Source of the DNA: Ischnura elegans
Lineage: Eukaryota > Arthropoda > Insecta > Odonata > Coenagrionidae
NCBI RefSeq assembly: GCF_921293095.1
Contig: NC_060248.1
Span: 132,382,972 to 132,446,971, forward strand
Length of the DNA stretch: 64,000 nt
Direction of reading: 5' to 3'
A program made the translations under genes and the position numbers. Positions 56,806 through 64,000 of the stretch are shown here, one piece after another; the stretch's first letter is position 1; each line of letters begins with the position of its first letter. The notes under the pieces were generated by a model that ran no database searches, was not told the origin of the DNA, and saw nothing but the letters and a program-made list of their open reading frames with translations.

Positions 56806-59800
56806 ATATGAGACTGTTAAGGAACTAAGTGGAAAGCTTTGTCAAGCCAATCTCTGGATTAATAAAAGATTTCCTGACGAATAATGGGGTAATTAAAGTC
56901 GGTATTTATAATCGATATTCGATCAACTCATAATGGATTCTCTCCGAAGAGTTTTACTTGGCGTTGGGTCTTGTCCGTTGTCTTCTGCCGTTCAATGAAT
57001 TTCTTCCATGCCGATCGACTCGGCTTTTTCCCCCAGCAGCCCCCGCCTTCGTCAGGCGCTCGAGGAAGAAAAGCAAACTGTCGCATTTGAAAAAGAAAGG
57101 ATATTACCTACTACTGCACAACTTTCGATGCCTCACTCATCACCGTCTGTTGAAAGTTAGGTTATTGGGTATTTTGGTCAAAATCCGATTCATCAACGTT
57201 TTGTCGCTACAATCGTGAAAAAAATCAATGTAAAACAAAATAAATAGCGATCAATGTGCTTAAGTGACAATCAATCCCTGTTAGCTGTTACGTCTTTGGT
57301 AAATCTTGGAATTGAATACTGTGTCGGAACATAGTTTGACCCGTCACTCATTCCGCGGGAGCCGAAAACCCCTTCAAATAAAGCTCTTCGGTGCTGGATG
57401 CAATCCAACCGTCACAATTTGTAAACATTTCAAACAGCATTAAATTAAATAAATTCCCACTATTAATATTGACATCCGGGGATAGAGATCTTGCTGTCGA
57501 TAACCATTGGTTAGAGGGAAGCTCTGACCATTGATTTTTCACAGCAAGATTGAATTCTAGACGGTGTCATCGTATTGGCGGTATTATATTCTAGCCTATG
57601 TAAGAATTTCAAACTATTAATACATGTTGATTTTCTGCACCTTTCTCGAAAGACCGCCGTTTCTGTCCGTGAAACTGTGAAGTGGTTTCTTTGTCATGCC
57701 TTCGCTAGGCATATCAATCGCTCAACTCGTAGTGATTTAATGCGATATCTGAGAAGATGGACTTAAATTATCACCGAAGCAAAGCCTTGTCACGTTATCC
57801 ATAGTCTATAGCGGATACCACCTCAATTGGTTTGTGGGGGAGGCATTTGGGTAACAGCCGTTCACACGCAAGAGAATGCAGAAAAAAATGACGTCCGCAT
57901 TACGAGAGATATGACTGCATCAATTTTTGCCTGCCTTTTATCAAATCCTATGTCATTTTGGTGAAAAACGTGGTCCTATACCTATCCGATCTGCGAAATA
58001 TCTCTCTCTCTCTTACATCTAGATGTAACCTATTGAACCTCCTCGAGAGCCGTATTTTGGGACACCGCCACCGTCAGACACCGTCGGATCTGGATACAAC
58101 TTATGCAGGACCTGAAGTGCGATTCTAAGTTGTTGCTCTGTGGCATTATGAAAAGGATCTTTTGTTAATTGCCAAATTATTCCAAGTCTATCACGTAGCT
58201 TCCGAGTCTCAATGATGACAATGGTACTAGTGTCTGAATGAAGAGTTTGAAGTTACCTTAGCTCTTTTCATCCGCTTTCCTAAGCCTTTGACTATTGATG
58301 CCCACTATATTTACAAAACTTACGACTGAAACTGGTAGTATCCAATAACATGTGGAGGAACCGATCCATTATGAGCTAAAGGAGTCTTAAAAGTTCCACT
58401 ACGCTTTATTTGTTGACAATTTGTATTTCAACGCTTTCACATATTTTTTTGTGCACGCTTATAATTTGTAAATAAAGGTTAGTGTGACTTGCGAGATTTC
58501 ATTTGTTTGCAAATTACCAATTTCTTTCAAAACTCTTTTTGAGGCACGGTGTTGCGTGCTTATTAACAACCTCCGTCAGATTCAAAGCCGCACTCCTAGA
58601 CCTCCGCATATCTATCCCCATTGCCCGTTAACTGGCAGGGAGCTCATTGAGGCAACGAAAGCGTCCTAAGAAGTCGCATTTAACAATTCGTCTTTAGATC
58701 GTCATATTATATGCGGCCATGGATATTTTCTCTTTGAGATATTTTCTATAATAGGTGGTATTTCCTGTAGTGTATCAAATATCTCCGTGGTATTTGTGAA
58801 GCAGGGATTTGGTGCGTGATTCAGAGCCAATTATTTTGTCCGCGTGTCTGCGGATGATTACTTCTTTTAGAAGTACCCCGAGTGGAGTGATTACTATTTA
58901 ATTGGGTTGTTAACCGTGAATTCAGATGTTCTTATTGGGTGTTACTTGAATAAAGGCTGCGAGGATTATATTCCGTGGGTGATTTCTCGCAAAATTTATT
59001 TCCATATTTGAGGCTTTTACATTAAAAACTGAGGAGAATGTTAGAAATATCTTTGACTCGTTGGTTTGATACCCTCATTGTATCTCTTGTTAATTTCATT
59101 CTCCTGAAGCTGCAAGTAAATCATGCGTGCGATCGCCTGCGAAGCATTTACTGTGTGGCGTAACCACAACTCAAGATCAACACTACAGTGGATCTCCAAG
59201 GATTGGCGCATCGTGTTTTAATTGCAATTTGTCGTATCGCTTTTGATTCCCACGACCTTCCACTCACCGCAGTTGCAACATGTCGTCGTCGCCCGTCTGC
59301 AAATTCGCAAGCTGGAGTTTATAGCGATTGTTCAGGACGGATTGGACAGCAAGAGGCTTATAGAGTGGAGAGGAAGTCAGATTCGAATTTGCGGATGGTA
59401 GAATGCGGCTGATTCCCGATGGGTCGTGCGGCTATAGGTGGATTGCTTCCACGGCTCCCGTCCTGATATTAGTGGACCTGCTTTATAGCGGAATTAAGCC
59501 AACTGGGAAAGTCGATCACTGCCGATATTCACATGATAACGAGTTTATGACGATTTGATGAATCATCAAGGACTGTTCATTCGTCCCATTTTTTACAAAT
59601 ATTTTTTCTGAGTGCAGTTACCTTAACTTTGATCATCATAATGCTCTTCCCTGAAATTTCATCGAATACGACTCATGTAATTTTGTGACGTAACTTTTCG
59701 TAGTATTCTCGTTCGAATTGGTTATTTTTTTCTCAGAGTTACCATTGTAGCAGCCCTATGTAACGACGAAACTATGTGTCATGGCTCCCGAATTTGTTTG

Positions 59801-60212
59801 CGAATGTCTAGTTAGACTGCCTTCGCCCGGGACCGATTCGGAATCAGAAATCGCCTGATGAGGAATATCCATCCTGTAAGTATCACTCTATGTCTCAGCT
59901 AAAACGTTTCTGCCCCACAACCTTATCTACCTTTTGGCTATTTTCTCATCTGCACGAATTAGAAATGCGCATAAATCGAGACTGCTGAGAAAGATGATAT
60001 GTGTAGGAGGAAGGTTAGCGACTTGAAGCAGATTGCCTTGAGTTAAAATAAGTTTCGGAGCGAACAGAAATTGAGCAGTTTTTGGTCGAAAAATAATAAT
60101 CAATATAACTTTACTTATCTTTTTCTCACCATCGCGCAGCGGAGAGAAAGAATTACGGCGAAAATTTCATAAGTAACATTATAATTACTTCTAGTACTCC
60201 TACCAGAATATC

Positions 60213-60390
60213 GATGGCTAAGTTCTAACAGCATGTATCTCAAAATAGAAACTTTTTAGGAGATCAAAGCGACTCAGTCCTGAAGATGGAGTACGACTCG
60301 TACCCCGAAACGTCGGCAGCCATGGAGGAGATTACCCGGTGGAGAACTCGAATAGCCTCCACTACCAGCATACGCCGGGAAAGCAGCCGA
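60213..60390 (+). mobile_element. Penelope terminal repeat, solitary (family P2)
   Basis: ATCGATGGCTAAGTTCTAAC...GTATCTCAAAATAG matches both arms of the inverted pair at 29053-29327. It continues into a hammerhead-like motif and then GGAGATTACCCGGTGGAGAA. No coding part and no inverted partner nearby. Confidence 0.55.
60276..60318 (+). ncRNA. Hammerhead-like motif, PLE family P2
   Basis: GTC, CTGAAGAT at 60280-60287, stem II GG-A-GTACG/CGTAC-C-CC with loop ACT (one A-C mismatch), GAA, ACGT, C at 60314, then GGC. CTGAAGA fits CUGANGA. GTC and GGC allow a 3 bp stem I with one wobble. Well preserved apart from the extra U before stem II seen in the whole set. Confidence 0.55.
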
Positions 60391-63300
60391 TCTTTTTTTC
60401 ATGCTCACAGATCATTAATTTTCGCTCTCGGTCAGATGAATCAATTATGAATTCCACACTTGTTGCTGAAATTATTTGCAAAACAATTAGCAACAAAGCA
60501 GAAGGTCCATCCTTAAAAAGTTAATTTTTTTAAATGTGCGAAATCGAAATCGACTCCCTTAGAAATTATTTCTAGCACAATATTTGACTAGAATTCATGT
60601 TTTAACATTTAGCAGTCAATGATGACGAAACTGAGACGTTAAAAATAGAGGTGCCTTCAATATAAGAGTGAATTTACAATTTTAAATCTATAATTATGTC
60701 GTTGTCGTGCAATTAATGACTATTGCAAATGCATATGCTTTATCACCGACAGTAATCGTTACCTCAAGTTTTTATATATCAACGAATTGGAATGTAAATG
60801 AAGATATGATATCCCTCTCAGTATAAATTTGAAATGAAAAGTTTATATTCAAATCTTAGGGGCTACTAAAACTGTTGCGTCTATTGAATATAAAAATGAA
60901 TATTTAATAGATAACTTATCCTCGAAATACTCAGGAGTTGGCTAAAGTAATGGCCCTCGTAGATGTAAAGATGTGCATTAAAAGTGATTTATCACTAAAC
61001 TTACCTGAATGAATTAGTGCTGTTTAGGTGGTCGCAGCTTCTATTGCCAGGAAGAATTCATGAAGTATATGGTTTTACGAAACCTCGACGCAACTACGAA
61101 AGCTTTCGCGTCGGGGGTAGACACCGAGAAGGCTTCAATCAGAACTCGTGATAATTGGCGCAATGAGTGCCGCCTTACACTTGGGCCCGTTGACCCACGG
61201 CATGGCTTCCCGACGCACGCCTTCCGCTTATTAATGATTCGAGCGGCGATGATGAGGTGATCGCGCGGACGGGAATAAGCGCCCCTTCCTCGCGGTTGGT
61301 CAGCCGCCGTGGCGGACGTACGGGTCACGGCGCCCGGGTTCGAGGCCGGGATCCAATCGGCCCAGTGCCAATCAATTTTTTTTCAACACAGTGCAAGCGG
61401 AAACGTTTATTTAATCAAGCGGACAAGTGAATGGCTGTGAAGCGAAGCTTACTATTTTTCAATTTCATAATGACGAGGGAACAAGTGTAAGGCAAACATT
61501 TAATTGTGTGTTTTGTCACCAACGGTGTACTTTGTGAAAATGGTTATTGATGCAAACTATTACAAAAATTTGGCGCCTACATTCCTATATTATCTTCATT
61601 TCAGTATTATCCTGATTCCGCCCTAGTATCCTGATTATAGAAAAAAAATAGCGATGCATTAACCTCTGGTTGCGCTCAGCGTGAGTATAGAGAACCACTG
61701 ACCGAAGGTCAGTGGGAAAAGTTACGCAAACCCTCGATAAGTTTACAGAAAATTTGGCTTGGGCATTGATTCATTTCGATGTGCACTAATTTTCGTGCGT
61801 GCGTAGTGTGATTGACAACTTTCTCAGCGCTTTTCGTCCATATTTTGTTTACTCAAACCGTGATTCATAGATGAGGACTTGTCGGGGTGAAAATAGCGTG
61901 GATATTAGAATTATAGCTAGGATATGGAGATAGGTTAGGTACGACTCCGCCCAATCTCAATGCATATTGTGTTCGGCAGTTTGCTGTTACTTTTTTATAG
62001 AGTGATGGATAGCGTCCAGTAAGAGTTAGCATTTTTAATAAACTACCCAGAACTGTGAAGATAGTTTTTTTTAAGTGTTTTATTTAATTTTTCGCAATTT
62101 TTCTGCAAACCTTACGTTACTTATTAATGCACATATCTCCTCAACTAATGCCGGTATTTGTGTCCCGTTCAGAACAGAGTTTGTGGGCGACCTGCTGCCT
62201 CGAATAAAGTAACGTTTAATGCTGTGACTAATACACCTGTGTCCAGCGGACAACGCCTTCTGACAAACAATGCCGCCACTGCGTAGCGACAAAGCTTCGT
62301 GACTTAAGATTGAAGTCGGACGTGGAGCACTTAGGGATAATCACTTTTGACAAATTTGTGGAAGTAACCGAGGACTGGCTACTGGTGAATTCATTCCAAG
62401 TAATCGCATCACTGTCCTCTTGAGTGCTAAACTTACGCCTCATTCGTCTTTCCCGTGGGAATTTTTCGCGCTCCGTGCTCATTCGCAGGAGAGGGGTTTT
62501 GCTGATGGACTAGCCCGCGGTCATTACCAAAAAAATGGCAATTCTTCCGCCCACGGCTCATATTTCAAGAGCAGATCCCGATTTGCGAATATCTGATTCG
62601 GAGCGCCGCTGGGGGAAGTTCGGGGGATGTGGTGCCGGTGATAGTGGGGAGATGGGCCCGCCCTCGCCGAGAAACTCAGCCCTACACCGCTCCTGTCTTA
62701 TGTCGCTATTAATTACTACCTTAAAACTAAAACTGACGTTTGAAATATTCAGAGCAGGTATATTAGAGCTGACGGTATTTAAAATTTTTCCTCTGAGTTA
62801 AGTTTGGAAATTTTAGTTGAGAATTTTTTCGAATATATTATTTTTTTGAGATGAAGGCATTTGGTAACTAGGTTTTATTTATCGCAATATACTGTAAACA
62901 TTTCAGCATGATGGAATAAGTTATAATGTAAATCTATGCTCATAGTTAGAATGCGCCGATGCGCCCTTAGCGCTTTTGAGTTATAAATAGTTGCTGGAGC
63001 TCAAATAATGCGAAGTCATCTGACAAGGCACTACGTTCCGCGATTCCATTCAAGCTAATATATCTCATTTCATATTACTTGTCAATAATGTTCCCGGGAA
63101 AAAATTTCCACGTCTTATTTAACAATAGCGACTGTTTAAGTGGGTTTTAAGATACTCCTGAGTCTCGTTGAGTGTATTTAAGTATCTCGTCCCTCCTACC
63201 TGGATATCCTCGCCCATTTTCCGCAGTCTGCGAAGGCGACGAAAAGCCCCGAATACGACGAGGAACTTAGTATTGTACATAAGAGGCTTACATTCATTTA

Positions 63301-64000
63301 TCCCCCGCCTCACACCTATCCAGTGCTCAATTTAACGTGGTCAGTTTACTCGGCTGGTTTATCTCCGTGAATTAGGGGACGTCGAAACGGCCTTAGTGAT
63401 TTTGATCCGGGAATCAATGTTTAAACCCCCGCTCTTGCTCCCGCATTCGGACGTCGGAGGAGGAAGGCTCTTCTTGTCCCGTTGGCTCGTATTTTTCTCG
63501 ACCGATGTGGCGTGAATGGAAACTCCTGCGAGTCTATGGATCGCTTTACGGCCTTCTTCTTTTCTCGTGGCCCCGAGAATGGTTCTCCATTCGTTATTCA
63601 TTTCTAGAAAAAGCAGTTTTGAAAAGTGACATTTAGTGCTGGCCGCGGCCGAAAACCTGTTTTCTACACTATAGTGTTCGGAGGATAAATACCCTTCCGC
63701 CTAAAGTCGAAAATTGATTGTTACTCGTGTTCTTAGAATATTTATCTTTTTTTGTTGGACTTATCAATATTCCTAAATTCGAAGTGGTTTTGTGCACAAC
63801 TTGCTCTACCCCATGACACCAAAGCCTCGTTCACGACTGCCGAAATATGTGTTGGCTGGCTCGTAGTCGCTTCATTTGCTATTTCCGCTAATCGTTGTCC
63901 AGATCCTACGCGGTTACGCGAGTCATTAATAGGGTGATATTGGTAGTGCGAGTAAATACTATCAGCAGGAAGTAAACGAACATTACTACCTTTTTTTTCC

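Larger units (their letters stand above)
54885..64000 (+). other. Lim1 intron 1, first part
   Basis: Starts with the GTGAGC donor. No exon encoding LIM2 (which should begin near RFGTKCAGC) or a homeodomain is found on the + strand up to 64000, so the intron exceeds 9.1 kb. Apart from the SINE-like and PLE pieces listed separately it holds unassigned AT-rich sequence; a GC-richer patch with tRNA-like GGGTTCGAGGCC is at 61300-61360. Long first introns of developmental regulators often hold enhancers, but none can be called by eye. Confidence 0.7.

Noticed and set aside
61300..61360. tRNA-like GGGTTCGAGGCC in a GC-rich stretch
   Set aside because: The T-arm does not pair properly and no convincing A box, anticodon arm or acceptor stem is present, so it is not a tRNA gene.

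Overview
The window looks like a piece of a large, repeat-rich arthropod (probably insect) nuclear genome. It is about 40% GC by eye, has no operons, and is crowded with degenerate eukaryotic mobile elements: Penelope-like elements (PLEs), CR1/Jockey-type LINEs, mariner, hAT and Helitron. I recognise one host gene exon. It is the first coding exon of Lim1 (LHX1/LHX5 class LIM-homeobox gene) at 54712-54884 on the + strand, ending at a clean GTGAGC splice donor. No species assignment is possible from the sequence alone.

Layout. Positions 1-9900 hold a minus-strand PLE endonuclease fragment (1094-1464), a 3 kb Helitron (1982-4963) that carries a mariner (1994-2945) and a short hAT-like element (about 3983-4264), a second PLE endonuclease relic (5752-5970), a 508 bp MITE and a LINE tail. 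Positions 10-14 kb hold a Penelope-type foldback element, a CpG-rich unassigned stretch, two minus-strand LINE reverse-transcriptase fragments and a mariner-type MITE. Positions 17.2-18.9 kb hold a hAT element split by a PLE that still encodes part of its reverse transcriptase plus a GIY-YIG endonuclease. Positions 21-33 kb hold further MITEs, LINE C-terminal fragments and three inverted pairs of PLE ends. Positions 36-38.7 kb and 49.7-50.5 kb hold CR1-like LINE remains. Another PLE inverted pair lies at 48.8-49.0 kb, and one at 52.66-53.21 kb is itself interrupted by a hAT-like element with a perfect 8 bp target duplication. A GC- and CpG-rich island from about 53.33 to 54.88 kb carries the Lim1 5' region. 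The rest (54.885-64 kb) is the start of Lim1 intron 1, containing SINE-like and PLE remnants.

The most interesting theme is a set of hammerhead-ribozyme-like motifs, each in a PLE terminal repeat. They share the pattern CUGANGA plus one extra base, a stem, GAA, a tiny self-complementary stem III beginning with A, then usually U or C. In most copies the motif lies at the apex of a long hairpin made from two inverted PLE ends. Two such hairpin units are bounded by perfect 11-12 bp target duplications, so they look like insertions in their own right. Two copies share a C3-to-U and G8-to-A pair of changes, which would keep the 3-8 base pair of the hammerhead core.
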